Origin: Ensifer aridi
GTDB lineage: Bacteria > Pseudomonadota > Alphaproteobacteria > Rhizobiales > Rhizobiaceae
Reading direction: 5' to 3'
Assembly (NCBI RefSeq): GCF_002078505.1
Contig: NZ_LUAV01000037.1
Location: 1 to 64,000, forward strand
Length of the DNA: 64,000 bases
In this document: positions 49,963 through 59,113 of the stretch, piece after piece
Position numbering within the stretch: the first letter of the stretch is position 1
Layout: each line of letters starts with the position of its first letter
Program-made: the position numbers and the translations under genes
Notes under the pieces: model-generated
Database searches by the model: none
What the model was told of the DNA's origin: nothing
What the model saw: the letters and a program-made list of their open reading frames with translations, nothing else

Positions 49963-50961
49963 CTACTCGCTTTGCCGGAAGTTGCGAATTCGGTCGAAGA
50001 GGACGGCAAACACTATGGCGCCGCCGATGAAGGTCCCCTGCCAGAAGGCATTGATGCCCAGCAGGCCGAGGCTGTTGCGGATCACCTCGATCAGCGCTGC
50101 TCCGATCAGGGCGCCGGAGGCCGTGCCGACGCCGCCCGCCAGGTTGGCTCCGCCGATGACGGCGGCGGCGATGACCTGAAGCTCCATCCCCGCGCCGATA
50201 TTGGTGGTCACGGCACCGAGCCAGCCAGTCTGGATGATGCCGGCGATCCCGGCCGCAAGCGCCGAGATCATGTACACGGCGAGCTTGATCCTTCTGACCG
50301 GAACACCGGTCAGCGTCGCCGCGTGTTCGTTGCCGCCGATCGCGAAGACGTAGCGGCCGAACCGGGTCCAGCGCAGCACAAAGCCGGTCAGCAGTGCCAG
50401 AACGATCATGTAAAGCACGGGGTTGGCGATCCCGAAGAACCAGGCGCCGCCACCAATCGCGAGCAGCGTGTCGTGATCCGGCCCGAACTGGAAAACGACG
50501 GTGTTGTTGGAGGCCACCATCGCGAGACTGCGCGCGATCGACAGCATTCCGAGCGTGATGACGAAGGGTGGAAAGCCGAGGTAGGCGATCATGGCACCAT
50601 TGAACGCCCCGATCACGAGCGCCGTGCCGATCGAGGCGGCAATGCCCACCTCGATGCTGTAGCCCGCATTCATGACGACGGCGAGCACCATGCTGCAGAG
50701 ACAGAGCACCGAGCCGACGGAAAGATCGATGCCGCCGGTGATGATCACCAGCGTCATGCCGAGGGCGATGATCGCGACGAAAGTGAAGTTGCGAGTGATG
50801 TTGTAGAGGTTTTTCGGCGTGGCGAAGGAGTCGGTGGTCACCGACAGGAAGATGCAGGCGAGAATGACGGCGACCAGAACCCAGAAGGTCTGGCTCCCCA
50901 GTATGGACGCCACCCAGCCCCGCTGTTTGTGTTCGATTGCCCGATCGAGCGTAATTGCCAT
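49963..50961 (-). CDS. CUT2 sugar ABC importer permease
   Basis: A 332-residue inner-membrane permease of the ribose/fructose type. The signature GGIDLSVGSVLCLCS and the C-terminal AAAVIGGANLAGGVGTASG are clear. I chose ATG 50961 (MAITLDRAIEHKQRG); the longer frame starts in the intergenic hairpin. It belongs with the ATPase at 51045 and, on the other strand, the binding protein at 53036. Confidence 0.9.
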   Translation of the reverse strand: MAITLDRAIEHKQRGWVASILGSQTFWVLVAVILACIFLSVTTDSFATPKNLYNITRNFTFVAIIALGMTLVIITGGIDLSVGSVLCLCSMVLAVVMNAGYSIEVGIAASIGTALVIGAFNGAMIAYLGFPPFVITLGMLSIARSLAMVASNNTVVFQFGPDHDTLLAIGGGAWFFGIANPVLYMIVLALLTGFVLRWTRFGRYVFAIGGNEHAATLTGVPVRRIKLAVYMISALAAGIAGIIQTGWLGAVTTNIGAGMELQVIAAAVIGGANLAGGVGTASGALIGAALIEVIRNSLGLLGINAFWQGTFIGGAIVFAVLFDRIRNFRQSE

Positions 50962-50999
50962 GGTCGACCTTCGCTTTCCTTCAGCGAGATGAGGAAAAT

Positions 51000-51019
51000 G
51001 CGTGCGGTTTTCCGCCCGC
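51000..51019. repeat. Short hairpin repeat, copy 2
   Basis: GCGTGCGGTTTTCCGCCCGC, identical to 34721-34740, lies in the 83-base gap between the ATPase and permease genes. Flanking AT and AT bases extend the stem here (ATGCGTGCGG / CCGCCCGCAT). Confidence 0.65.
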
Positions 51020-51044
51020 ATCCCGCCGCAATTTATGGACTCGC

Positions 51045-51785
51045 TCACACCTGTTCGATGGCGCCGGTAATCAGGCCCGTCACCTCTTCCGGCGACGTTG
51101 CCGCGATCGGCTTGTCCGCGACCTTCCTGCCCCGGCGCATCACGATGACGCGGTCTGCGACGTCGAACACGTCGGGCATGCGGTGGCTGATCAGCACGAC
51201 GGCGATACCGCTGTCGCGCAAGTGCCGGATTAGGTTCAGGACCTCCGCCACCTGCCGCACGGAGATCGCGGCCGTCGGCTCGTCCATCAGAACGATCTTC
51301 GCTCGCGAAAGCATTGTGCGGGCAATGGCGACCGCCTGCCGCTGCCCACCAGACATCTGCTTGACGAGATCGCGAGCCCGGGTTTCCGACTTCAACTCCT
51401 TGAAGATCTCGCCGGCGCGCCGGTACATCGATTTATGGTCGAGGACGCGCAGCGGTCCGACGCCGCGCCTGAGCTCGCGCCCAAGGAAAACATTCGCGGC
51501 CGCCGTCAGGTTGTCGCAGAGCGCCAGGTCCTGATAGACGATCTCGATACCGTGCTGCCGCGCCTCGACCGGACGATGCAGGACGAGGTCCGCCCCGTCG
51601 AGTCGGATCGTGCCGTGGCTCGGTCGGAAGTTGCCGGCTATCATCTTGACCAGGGTGGACTTGCCGGCGCCATTGTCGCCCATGAGCCCGACCACCTCGC
51701 CCGCATGCAGCGAAAGCGAAACATCGCTGACGGCCTGTATGGCTCCGAAATGTTTGGAAATATTGGCGAGTTCGAGGACCGCCAC
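51045..51785 (-). CDS. Single-domain sugar ABC importer ATPase (FrcA-like)
   Basis: A 246-residue ATPase with one ABC domain, unlike the fused RbsA type. Walker A is GDNGAGKST, the signature MSGGQRQAVAIARTM and Walker B IVLMDEPTAAI. FrcA of the S. meliloti fructose importer has this single-domain build. It is transcribed with the permease at 49963, divergently from the epimerase and binding-protein genes. Confidence 0.9.
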   Translation of the reverse strand: MAVLELANISKHFGAIQAVSDVSLSLHAGEVVGLMGDNGAGKSTLVKMIAGNFRPSHGTIRLDGADLVLHRPVEARQHGIEIVYQDLALCDNLTAAANVFLGRELRRGVGPLRVLDHKSMYRRAGEIFKELKSETRARDLVKQMSGGQRQAVAIARTMLSRAKIVLMDEPTAAISVRQVAEVLNLIRHLRDSGIAVVLISHRMPDVFDVADRVIVMRRGRKVADKPIAATSPEEVTGLITGAIEQV

Positions 51786-51902
51786 AGCCGTCTAGCCTCC
51801 CGAAACCGGCGTGCCTGCCGCCGCTTGGACCGTTTCCCAAGTCTCCTCCCCGGAAAACAATTGATGTCCATTTACGCAAAAGCGCACGAGAGCGTCAATC
51901 AA

Positions 51903-51953
51903 TTGTCCTACAAATATTGGGCGCATTACGGTCGAAACCATATTGTAATACAA
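51903..51953. promoter_or_regulatory. Paired TTGT-ACAA operator candidates
   Basis: TTGTCCTACAA (51903-51913) and TTGTAATACAA (51943-51953) share TTGTNNNACAA and start 40 bases apart, about four helical turns, in the region between the divergent ATPase and epimerase genes. Sites of this form are typical of GntR/FCD regulators. No such regulator gene is adjacent. Confidence 0.55.
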
Positions 51954-52006
51954 ATAGTCGTTGACGTTCGAGAAAAGCGGATATTAGCTATTGGTGGGAG
52001 GAGAGC

Positions 52007-52987
52007 ATGCTGATCCTTGTCACCGGGGCAACCGGCAAGGTCGGGCGGCACTTCATCGCGGGGCTGCTTGACGATCCGCGTTTTTCGCAGGCGCGCATTC
52101 GCGCGCTGTGCCACAATCGCGCGTGCGCCGAAACCGACCGGATCGAAGTGGCGCGCGGCTCGATTGCGGACCGCGATGTCGTCGACCGGGCGCTTTCCGG
52201 TGTAAGCCACGTCGTGCATCTCGCCACCTGCAAGGAAACGCCCGACGATGTCATGGACGTCACGGTCAAGGGCCTCTTCTGGCTGCTCGAAGGGTTCCGC
52301 ACGAGTGCCACCGCTAGGCAGTTCATCCTCATCGGCGGCGATGCCGGCATCGGCCATTTCCACTATCGCTACGACGCGCCCATTACCGAGGCGGTTCCGC
52401 ACCGCGCCTATCCGGGTTGTTACGCGTTGTCGAAGGTGCTGGAAGAGGTCATGCTCACGCAATACGGCATCCAGTACGGCATCAATGCCTGCTGCCTGCG
52501 CGCCCCTTGGATCATGGAGAAGGACGACTTCAAATATTCGCTGTCTTTCGGCGAGGACGTGTTCGGTGGGCCGGATTGGAAGACGCTCGTTCCCGAAGCC
52601 GATGCGAAGCGCTATGCGCGGGAGGGCACCGTGCCGCTCTTGCGCGATGTCGACGGGCGGCCGCTGAAGCGCAACTTCGTGCATGTCGATGACCTGGTCT
52701 CGGCGATTCTCGCGGCGCTCGACAATCCACGCGCGAGCCGTGAGCTCTTCAATATTTCGATGGATCGACCGGTCGACTACGGAGAGGTCGCCGCCTATCT
52801 TGCCCACACACGCGGCCTCGGCTCGGTCGACATACCGAGCCGGTTCCACTCCAATTGGATGGACAACAGCAAGGCCAAGTACTTCCTGGATTGGCGACCC
52901 GCCTACGACCTGGAAAAGCTCATCGAATCGGCCTGGCGCTACGAGCGCTCCCCGGATGATCCGCGCACCGTCTGGTATCCGGGTTAA
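52007..52987 (+). CDS. NAD-dependent sugar epimerase/dehydratase
   Basis: A 326-residue extended short-chain dehydrogenase. The N-terminal NAD motif is LVTGATGKVGRHF, and the active-site pair Tyr139/Lys143 is in YPGCYALSKVLEEV. It resembles uronate or nucleotide-sugar epimerases of this large family; substrate contacts cannot be assigned. It starts with GGGAGGAG before ATG 52007, precedes the binding-protein gene by 48 bases, and is divergent from the ATPase and permease genes, so it probably acts on the imported sugar. Confidence 0.88.
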   Translation: MLILVTGATGKVGRHFIAGLLDDPRFSQARIRALCHNRACAETDRIEVARGSIADRDVVDRALSGVSHVVHLATCKETPDDVMDVTVKGLFWLLEGFRTSATARQFILIGGDAGIGHFHYRYDAPITEAVPHRAYPGCYALSKVLEEVMLTQYGIQYGINACCLRAPWIMEKDDFKYSLSFGEDVFGGPDWKTLVPEADAKRYAREGTVPLLRDVDGRPLKRNFVHVDDLVSAILAALDNPRASRELFNISMDRPVDYGEVAAYLAHTRGLGSVDIPSRFHSNWMDNSKAKYFLDWRPAYDLEKLIESAWRYERSPDDPRTVWYPG

Positions 52988-53035
52988 ATTGCATGGCGGG
53001 CACATGGGTGTCCGTTTGTTTCAAGGGAGGAAGGA

Positions 53036-54025
53036 ATGAGGAAGGCACTATTGCTTGCCGCCGCCGTCTTGGCACTCAGCGCCGGAACGGCCATGGCCCA
53101 GAAGAAACAGCTCGTCATCGTCGTCAAGGGGCTCGACAACCCCTTCTTCGAGGCGATCAACCAGGGTTGTCAGAAGTGGAACAAGGAAAATCCGGACTCG
53201 GAATATGAGTGCTTCTATACCGGGCCGGCATCGACATCCGATGAGGCCGGAGAAGCGCAGATCGTCCAGGATATGCTGGGAAAGGCTGAAACCGCGGCCA
53301 TTGCCATCTCGCCCTCGAACGCCAAGCTCATTGCGCAGACCCTGAAGACCGCCAATCCGACCGTTCCGGTCATGACCTTGGACGCGGATCTCGCGGCCGA
53401 AGATTCGGCGCTGCGCAAGACCTATCTCGGAACCGACAACTACCTGATGGGCTATCGCATCGGTGAATATATCAAGAAGGGCAAGCCGAACGGCGGCAAG
53501 ATCTGCACCATCGAGGGCAATCCCGGCGCCGACAACATCCTGCGTCGCGCTCAGGGAATGCGGGACGCGTTGACCGGCCAGAAGGGTCTCACCGAACTCA
53601 AGGGCGAAGGCGGTTGGACGGAAGTCGCCGGCTGCCCGGTCTTCACCAATGACGACGGCGCCAAGGGCGTTCAGGCGATGACCGATATTCTTGCTGCCAA
53701 CCCTGATCTCGATGCCTTCGGCATCATGGGCGGCTGGCCACTGTTCGGCGCACCGCAGCCCTATCGCGACCTGTTCAAGCCGATGGCCGACAAGATTGCC
53801 AAGAACGAATTCGTCATCGGCGCGGCCGATACGATCGGCGAAGAGGTGGCAATCGCCAAAGAGGGACTGGTGACCGCTCTTGTCGGTCAGCGACCCTTCG
53901 AGATGGGCTACAAGGCACCACAGGTCATGCTGGACCTGATTGCCGGCAAGCCGGTCGAGGATCCGGTCTTTACCGGTCTCGACGAATGCACCAAGGACAC
54001 CGCCGATACCTGCATTCAGAAATAA
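53036..54025 (+). CDS. CUT2 sugar-binding protein
   Basis: A 329-residue periplasmic binding protein with a signal peptide ending GTAMA. The mature start KKQLVIVVKGLDNPFFEAINQG and the segments VPVMTLDADLAAEDSALRKTYLGTDN, GNPGADNILRRAQGMRDAL and FVIGAADTIGEEVAIAKEG are typical of ribose/fructose-type proteins (FrcB-like). ATG 53036 follows GGGAGGAAGGA. It completes the split importer whose ATPase and permease are on the other strand. The convergent exsH gene lies beyond a strong stem-loop. Confidence 0.92.
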   Translation: MRKALLLAAAVLALSAGTAMAQKKQLVIVVKGLDNPFFEAINQGCQKWNKENPDSEYECFYTGPASTSDEAGEAQIVQDMLGKAETAAIAISPSNAKLIAQTLKTANPTVPVMTLDADLAAEDSALRKTYLGTDNYLMGYRIGEYIKKGKPNGGKICTIEGNPGADNILRRAQGMRDALTGQKGLTELKGEGGWTEVAGCPVFTNDDGAKGVQAMTDILAANPDLDAFGIMGGWPLFGAPQPYRDLFKPMADKIAKNEFVIGAADTIGEEVAIAKEGLVTALVGQRPFEMGYKAPQVMLDLIAGKPVEDPVFTGLDECTKDTADTCIQK

Positions 54026-54035
54026 GACTGGCATA

Positions 54036-54061
54036 GGCCGGCAGCCATGGCGCTGCCGGCC
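54036..54061. terminator. Bidirectional terminator between convergent genes
   Basis: GGCCGGCAGC (54036-54045) and GCTGCCGGCC (54052-54061) form a perfect 10-base stem with a 6-base loop between the ends of the binding-protein gene and exsH. There is no long T-run, but the position favours termination on both strands. Confidence 0.65.
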
Positions 54062-54078
54062 CTCCTGCACTGTAGTTC

Positions 54079-55476
54079 TCAGATCTGCCAATCCGGATCG
54101 AACGAATAGGCCTTGATATAGTCGATCTTCATTTCGGACCCGTCGACAAGGCCGTCGCTTGGGGTACCGGCGAGGCCGCCGACAGCCAGATTGACGAGCA
54201 TGTACATGGGCTTGTGCATGTCCGAGGGGGTATCCGCGCGTGCTATCGCCGCATCATCGAAATACCAGACGATCTCGTCCTCGGTCCAAAGCACACCGTA
54301 CTTGTGGAACCCGCTTGTATCGGCAACCTTTACCGCACTCGCAATGCTCGTCTGCGAACCGGTCTCGTTCGAATGCACCGTGGTAATGACGGTGTTCGGG
54401 TCCTGCCCGCGCATTTCCACAACGTCGAGTTCCGGCGGCCACGAACCATCTGCGGGCAGCAGCCAGAACGCCGGCCAGACGCCCTGGTCGTCCGGCATAT
54501 CGGCCCGTATTTCGAAATAACCGTAGGTCTGGGCGAAGGACGAGTGCGTCGTCAGCATCCCTGAGGTGTAGTCGTAGCCGTTGATCTCTTGCTGAATTGC
54601 CGCCGACGCTGGCGCCGCGGTGATCGTCAGAACGCCGTCCTTTACGGAAAACGGATTGACAGAAGCGGTCGGCTGGTAACTCGGATTGATATACCACTGC
54701 AGCTCGCCGTTTCCGGACAGCGAGGCGCCTTTTTCCGGCGCCCACCAGAATTTTGCATCCCAAATACCGCTCGTGCCGCTGCGCAGCTGAAGGCTATTGA
54801 ACTCATCCGAGAAGGTCTGAGTGAGGGCGGAGCGGTCCAGGCTCAATCTGAACTGCGTAGCCTGCAGCTCGTCTGCCGTGGTATTCGCAAATACCAGGCT
54901 CTCGCCGCCGGCGAGATGAAGCCGGAGATCAGTGCCTTCCTGGGCCACATTGGCAAGAATCTGCTGGAACGACGTGAAGCCGTAGCCGTCGAGGCGAATA
55001 GTATCGTCGAAGTTGAAATCGGTGATCAGATCGCTGCCGTTGCCTCGCTCGAACACGAAGGTGTCGGCGCCACCCGCCCCGATCAAGACATCATTGCCTG
55101 CGCGGCCGTCGAGCGTCTGGCTGCCGGAGCCGCCCTTGATGATGTTGTCGGAGTCGTTGCCGAAAGCGAACCGGCCATTTCCCGTAACCGTCAGATTCTC
55201 GAAATTCGCCGGCAGCGTGTAGCTCATCCAGGTATTGATCGTGTCCACGCCCTCGCCTGGCGCTTCATAGGCGCGGTTGATCGACGAATAGAGATAATAG
55301 ATGTCGTCGCCCCTGCCGCCGAACATCGTGACCTTGACGGAACTGTCGCCCCAGATCGAATCGTTGCCGGCGGTTCCATAAAGCTGAGGTCCGGATCCGG
55401 TGGCGGAAAACCATGCCGTCGAGCTCCCGCTATAGTGAAGCGGCTTTCCCACAGCATTCATCACAGTTCTGCTCAT
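54079..55476 (-). CDS. exsH: Secreted GH16 endoglycanase with RTX repeats (ExsH-like)
   Basis: A 465-residue secreted glycanase. The N-terminal half (about residues 30-190) has glycine- and Asp-rich calcium-binding repeats of the RTX type (LYGTAGNDSIWGDSS, MFGGRGDDIYY, LDGRAGNDVLIGAGGADTFVF). The C-terminal half is a family 16 glycoside hydrolase with the catalytic ELDVVE motif (Glu349, Asp351, Glu354). ExsH of S. meliloti cleaves nascent succinoglycan and is exported by the PrsD-PrsE type I system; length, domains and neighbours agree with that. There is no N-terminal signal peptide, as expected for type I export. ATG 55476 has GGAG eight bases upstream. Confidence 0.92.
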   Translation of the reverse strand: MSRTVMNAVGKPLHYSGSSTAWFSATGSGPQLYGTAGNDSIWGDSSVKVTMFGGRGDDIYYLYSSINRAYEAPGEGVDTINTWMSYTLPANFENLTVTGNGRFAFGNDSDNIIKGGSGSQTLDGRAGNDVLIGAGGADTFVFERGNGSDLITDFNFDDTIRLDGYGFTSFQQILANVAQEGTDLRLHLAGGESLVFANTTADELQATQFRLSLDRSALTQTFSDEFNSLQLRSGTSGIWDAKFWWAPEKGASLSGNGELQWYINPSYQPTASVNPFSVKDGVLTITAAPASAAIQQEINGYDYTSGMLTTHSSFAQTYGYFEIRADMPDDQGVWPAFWLLPADGSWPPELDVVEMRGQDPNTVITTVHSNETGSQTSIASAVKVADTSGFHKYGVLWTEDEIVWYFDDAAIARADTPSDMHKPMYMLVNLAVGGLAGTPSDGLVDGSEMKIDYIKAYSFDPDWQI

Positions 55477-55689
55477 CGAAATGTCTCCAGCTTGATTGGG
55501 TGATCCCCTCCGCAGGCCCCGGTGCTGATTCCCCTCCTCAGTAAGCTTACATCGGGGATGACGAAGGTCTACCGCAAGCCTGTGTTGTCACTGTGACCCA
55601 TCGCTGACGACGGCTCCCTGGATGCCCATCCGGAACAAACCTCCACCGCCCGCGTTTTCCGGCGTCATGCGGCGCTTGCGGAGGGAACT

Positions 55690-58416
55690 ATGTGCAGCGC
55701 GGAAGTTTCGGACGAAATCTCTCAAGTTGAAATCGGGGGTACGGGGGCTGACGATCTTCAAACAACACTCGATGCGCTGCCAGTTGCCGTTTACGTCACG
55801 GATGCCGAGGGGATCGTAACCTATTGCAACCGCGCCGCTGCAACTCTTGTCGGACGGCAGCCTGTATTGGGAACAGACCGATGGTGCGTGAGCGCAGAAC
55901 TGCGCCGCACGGACGGCTCCATTTTGCCGCCCGACCAATGTCCGATGGCCGAGGCGCTGAGAGAAAAGCGGCCCGCCGGCGGACAGGAGGTCGTAGCGGT
56001 TCGCCCGGACGGGACAACGGCGCTGCTGCTCACCTACTCGACGCCGATCTTCGACGGCTCCGGCGCACTTAAAGGCGGCATCAACCTGCTTGTCGACATC
56101 AGCGATCGCGCTGGCGCCGAGCGAGACTCCCGCTACCTCGCCGCAATCGTCGAGTCTTCCTCGGATGCCATTGTCGCCAAGGACCTGAACGGCATCGTCA
56201 CGAGTTGGAACAAGGGCGCCGAGCGGCTGTTCGGGTATACCGCCGATGAGATGATCGGCAGATCGATCACGGTTCTGATACCGCCGGGGCACGATGAGGA
56301 GGAACCGCGGATCCTGCGGCGTATCCGCAGCGGCGAGCGTATCGATCATTATGAGACGAATCGACAACGCAAGGATGGCAGTCTCATCGACATCTCCCTT
56401 ACGATTTCGCCTGTGCGCGACGCCACGGGGCGTATAATCGGCGCTTCCAAGATCGCTCGCGACATCACCGAACGGAGGCGGGCTGGCGCGGCGCTGGCCA
56501 TTCGCCTGCGCGAACAGGCCTCGCTCTATCGCCTCACCGAAAGGCTTCAGCGGGCGAAGGATATAGAGGAAGTCTACCAGGCAGCGCTGGATGCCATACA
56601 GGATGCCCTCAATTGCCACCGCGCTTCCATTCTGCTCTTCGACAAATCCGGAACGATGCGCTTTGTGGCCTGGCGCGGCCTCTCCGAGCGTTATCGCCGG
56701 GCCGTCGACGGGCACTCTCCCTGGCGCTCCGATCAGAAAGACCCCGATCCGATCTTCCTTGAAGACATCTCGCGCGCCGACGTTTCCGATGATCTGAAGG
56801 CGACTATCGCAGCGGAAGGCATCAGCGCGCTCGGCTTCATTCCGCTTGTCGCGGAAGGACGGCTGATCGGGAAATTCATGACGTACTATGACTTGCCGCA
56901 CGTTTTCGCCGATGCCGAGATCAGCGTAGCACAGACGATCGCGCGGCAGCTGGGCTTCAGTGTTCAGCGTTTGCGTGCTGAAGAGGCGAGGCAACTCGCG
57001 GAGGAGCAGTTGCGCCGCAACGAGGCGAAGGAGAGGGCACGGGCGGCGGAGTTGATGGCGATCATGGAAGCCGTGCCGGCCTCGATCTGGATCGCCCGCT
57101 CACCCGATTGCCGGGTCATCGATGGCAACCGGAGCGCCTACGAACTGCTGCGCCAAGCGCCCGACACGAACCTGTCATTATCCGCCCCACCCGGCGAACG
57201 TCCCAGCAATTTCCGCGTCTTTTCTTCGGGGCAAATGCTAGCACCCGAGGAACTGCCCGTGCAGCGCGCGGCACGCGGGGAGGAGGTAGAGAATTTCGAG
57301 GAGGAGATCCGATTCGACGACGGTACCTCGCGCTTCCTCTTCGGCAATGCGACGCCCTTGCGAGACGCCGCCGGGGACGTGGTCGGCGCGGTTGCCGCAT
57401 CGGTGGATATAACCGAGCGGAAGCAAGCGGAAGAAGCATTGCAGGAGAGCGAGCGCCGGCTGCAGATCGCGCTGGAAGCGGGGCGGATGGGGGCCTGGGA
57501 GTGGAATATCGATACCGGCGAAGTCATCTGGTCGCCGGGTCTCGAAGCAATTCATCATTTGGAGCCCGGCACATTCGGAGGAACGCTTGCGGACTTCAAG
57601 CGAGACATTCACCCCGACGATCTCCCCATGGTCGAGCTGGAAATCGCCAAGGCGATCGAGACCCGCGAAAATTACCACATCACGTACCGCATCAGGCTTG
57701 CCGACGGAACCGTCCGATGGATGGAGGCGTTCGGGCAGTTTTCGCGGCAAGGTGCGGGAAGGCCGGCAAAATTGGCCGGCGTCTGCATGGACATCACCGA
57801 ACGGAAAGAGGCCGAGGCGCAGCGCAATCTTCTCGTTGCCGAGCTCAGCCACCGGGTGAAAAACACGTTGGCAATCGTCACTTCGATCGCGCGCCAGTCC
57901 TTTTCGACCAATCCGGACGCACAGGGAGCGCACCGGTCGTTCGATGCCCGCATCAGGGCGCTGGCACAAACGCACACGCGCCTCGCCGAGGCAAGCTGGT
58001 CCGGCGTGTCGCTGGAAACGGTACTCTTCGACGAACTGGCCCCCTATCACGACAGAAACAGGAACAATGTGCGCCTCGCGGGGCCGCCAGCGATGCTGCC
58101 GCCCAAACATGCGCTGACGCTTGGTATGGCTGCGCATGAACTTGCAACGAACGCGGCCAAGCACGGTGCGCTGTCGGTGAAGAACGGCATTGTCGACGTC
58201 GGATGGACGATCGACGTCGCAGGCGATCGCTTGCGAATCCGTTGGACCGAGACCGGCGGGCCGCCTGTTCCGGTGCCGACACACAACGGTTTCGGCCGTT
58301 TGCTGCTGGAGCGGGTCTTGGCCTCCGACCTTGGCGGCGACGTCCACCTCGAATTCGCGCCCGAGGGGCTGACATGCATGATCGACATCCCCTATCCGCG
58401 GGGAGCCTCCCCATGA
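55690..58416 (+). CDS. exsG: PAS/GAF HWE-family sensor kinase (ExsG-like)
   Basis: A 908-residue cytoplasmic sensor kinase without membrane segments. In order: PAS (about residues 20-130), PAS (about 140-265, ending DITERRRAG), GAF (about 285-430), PAS (about 450-575), PAS (about 590-710, ending DITERKEAEAQ), and an HWE kinase core. The phospho-acceptor is His721 in LSHRVKNTLAIV, the N-box HELATNAAKHGAL follows, and the family Trp-Glu pair is in IRWTETGGPPV. The position next to exsH and its receiver partner matches exsG of S. meliloti. The stop overlaps the receiver start (ATGA). The signal is unknown; it may be redox- or light-related, but no cofactor cysteine or haem motif was evident. Confidence 0.9.
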   Translation: MCSAEVSDEISQVEIGGTGADDLQTTLDALPVAVYVTDAEGIVTYCNRAAATLVGRQPVLGTDRWCVSAELRRTDGSILPPDQCPMAEALREKRPAGGQEVVAVRPDGTTALLLTYSTPIFDGSGALKGGINLLVDISDRAGAERDSRYLAAIVESSSDAIVAKDLNGIVTSWNKGAERLFGYTADEMIGRSITVLIPPGHDEEEPRILRRIRSGERIDHYETNRQRKDGSLIDISLTISPVRDATGRIIGASKIARDITERRRAGAALAIRLREQASLYRLTERLQRAKDIEEVYQAALDAIQDALNCHRASILLFDKSGTMRFVAWRGLSERYRRAVDGHSPWRSDQKDPDPIFLEDISRADVSDDLKATIAAEGISALGFIPLVAEGRLIGKFMTYYDLPHVFADAEISVAQTIARQLGFSVQRLRAEEARQLAEEQLRRNEAKERARAAELMAIMEAVPASIWIARSPDCRVIDGNRSAYELLRQAPDTNLSLSAPPGERPSNFRVFSSGQMLAPEELPVQRAARGEEVENFEEEIRFDDGTSRFLFGNATPLRDAAGDVVGAVAASVDITERKQAEEALQESERRLQIALEAGRMGAWEWNIDTGEVIWSPGLEAIHHLEPGTFGGTLADFKRDIHPDDLPMVELEIAKAIETRENYHITYRIRLADGTVRWMEAFGQFSRQGAGRPAKLAGVCMDITERKEAEAQRNLLVAELSHRVKNTLAIVTSIARQSFSTNPDAQGAHRSFDARIRALAQTHTRLAEASWSGVSLETVLFDELAPYHDRNRNNVRLAGPPAMLPPKHALTLGMAAHELATNAAKHGALSVKNGIVDVGWTIDVAGDRLRIRWTETGGPPVPVPTHNGFGRLLLERVLASDLGGDVHLEFAPEGLTCMIDIPYPRGASP

Positions 58417-58817
58417 CGTCGGCCGAGGGATGCCGGGTCCTCGTCGTCGAAGACGAGTTTCTGGTGGCGTTGCAAATAGAGGACGATCTACTCGCCGCCG
58501 GCTATGTGGTGATAGGTCCGTTCACGAGCCTCAGCGCATCGATCGCCGCCTCGCGGACAGAGCGCTTCGAAATGGCGACGCTCGACCTCAACCTGCGAGG
58601 TGAGTTCGTCTATCCCCTCATCGACGAACTCCTCGAACGCAAGATACCCGTCCTCTTGTTGACCGGTTATACCGCATTGGACTTACCGGAACGGTTTCGC
58701 TCGCTGCCTCGACTGGCGAAGCCGTTTGACGGCAATCAGCTCGTTGAAAAAGTCCAGAGCCTTCTACGAGCGGGTGAAATGCATGGAGTTGTCCCTTCGC
58801 GCTCCACGGGGCGCTAA
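58413..58817 (+). CDS. exsF: Single-domain response regulator (ExsF-like)
   Basis: A 134-residue receiver. The acidic pocket is VVEDEF, the acceptor Asp58 is in ATLDLNLRGE, the Thr is in LLTGYT and the Lys in LAKPFDG. There is no output domain. It is translationally coupled to the kinase gene and is the natural phosphate acceptor. Receivers of this build paired with HWE kinases often act as intermediates or sinks. Confidence 0.88.
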   Translation: MTSAEGCRVLVVEDEFLVALQIEDDLLAAGYVVIGPFTSLSASIAASRTERFEMATLDLNLRGEFVYPLIDELLERKIPVLLLTGYTALDLPERFRSLPRLAKPFDGNQLVEKVQSLLRAGEMHGVVPSRSTGR

Positions 58818-58823
58818 AGTAGA

Positions 58824-58851
58824 TCGGCCGGCCCGCGAGCTGCGGCCGGCC
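58824..58851. terminator. Stem-loop between exsF and the XRE gene
   Basis: CGGCCGGCC (58824-58832) and GGCCGGCCG (58843-58851) form a 9-base perfect stem with a 10-base loop, followed on the plus strand by GCTTTGT. It lies between convergent gene ends, so it is likely to terminate both. Confidence 0.6.
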
Positions 58852-58858
58852 GGCTTTG

Positions 58859-59113
58859 TCATTGCATTTCAGTAGGCAGGAAGTCAGAAAGCGGCACCTG
58901 CAGGGCGCCGGCGATGCGTTTGAGTTTCGCTGGACTGAAATCCCTGCCGCTTTCAATTGCGCTGATTTCAACATTGGCGAGGCCGCAAGTAACGGCAAGG
59001 TCCTCGATGCTGTAGCCAACGGCCTCGCGTGCGGCCTTGACGCGTGCGGCAATGTCGCCGCCGGCCATTGGAGAGGCTTGCTTATCGCCAATATTGGAGG
59101 GTGAAATGGACAT
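58859..59113 (-). CDS. XRE-family DNA-binding protein
   Basis: An 84-residue Cro/CI-type helix-turn-helix protein (IAARVKAAREAVGYSIEDLA, then GLANVEISAIESGRDFSPAKLKRIAGAL). It is a small transcription regulator with no partner domain. ATG 59113 has GAAGGAGA nine bases upstream. It sits alone between exsF and the gap before exsE. Targets are unknown. Confidence 0.85.
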   Translation of the reverse strand: MSISPSNIGDKQASPMAGGDIAARVKAAREAVGYSIEDLAVTCGLANVEISAIESGRDFSPAKLKRIAGALQVPLSDFLPTEMQ

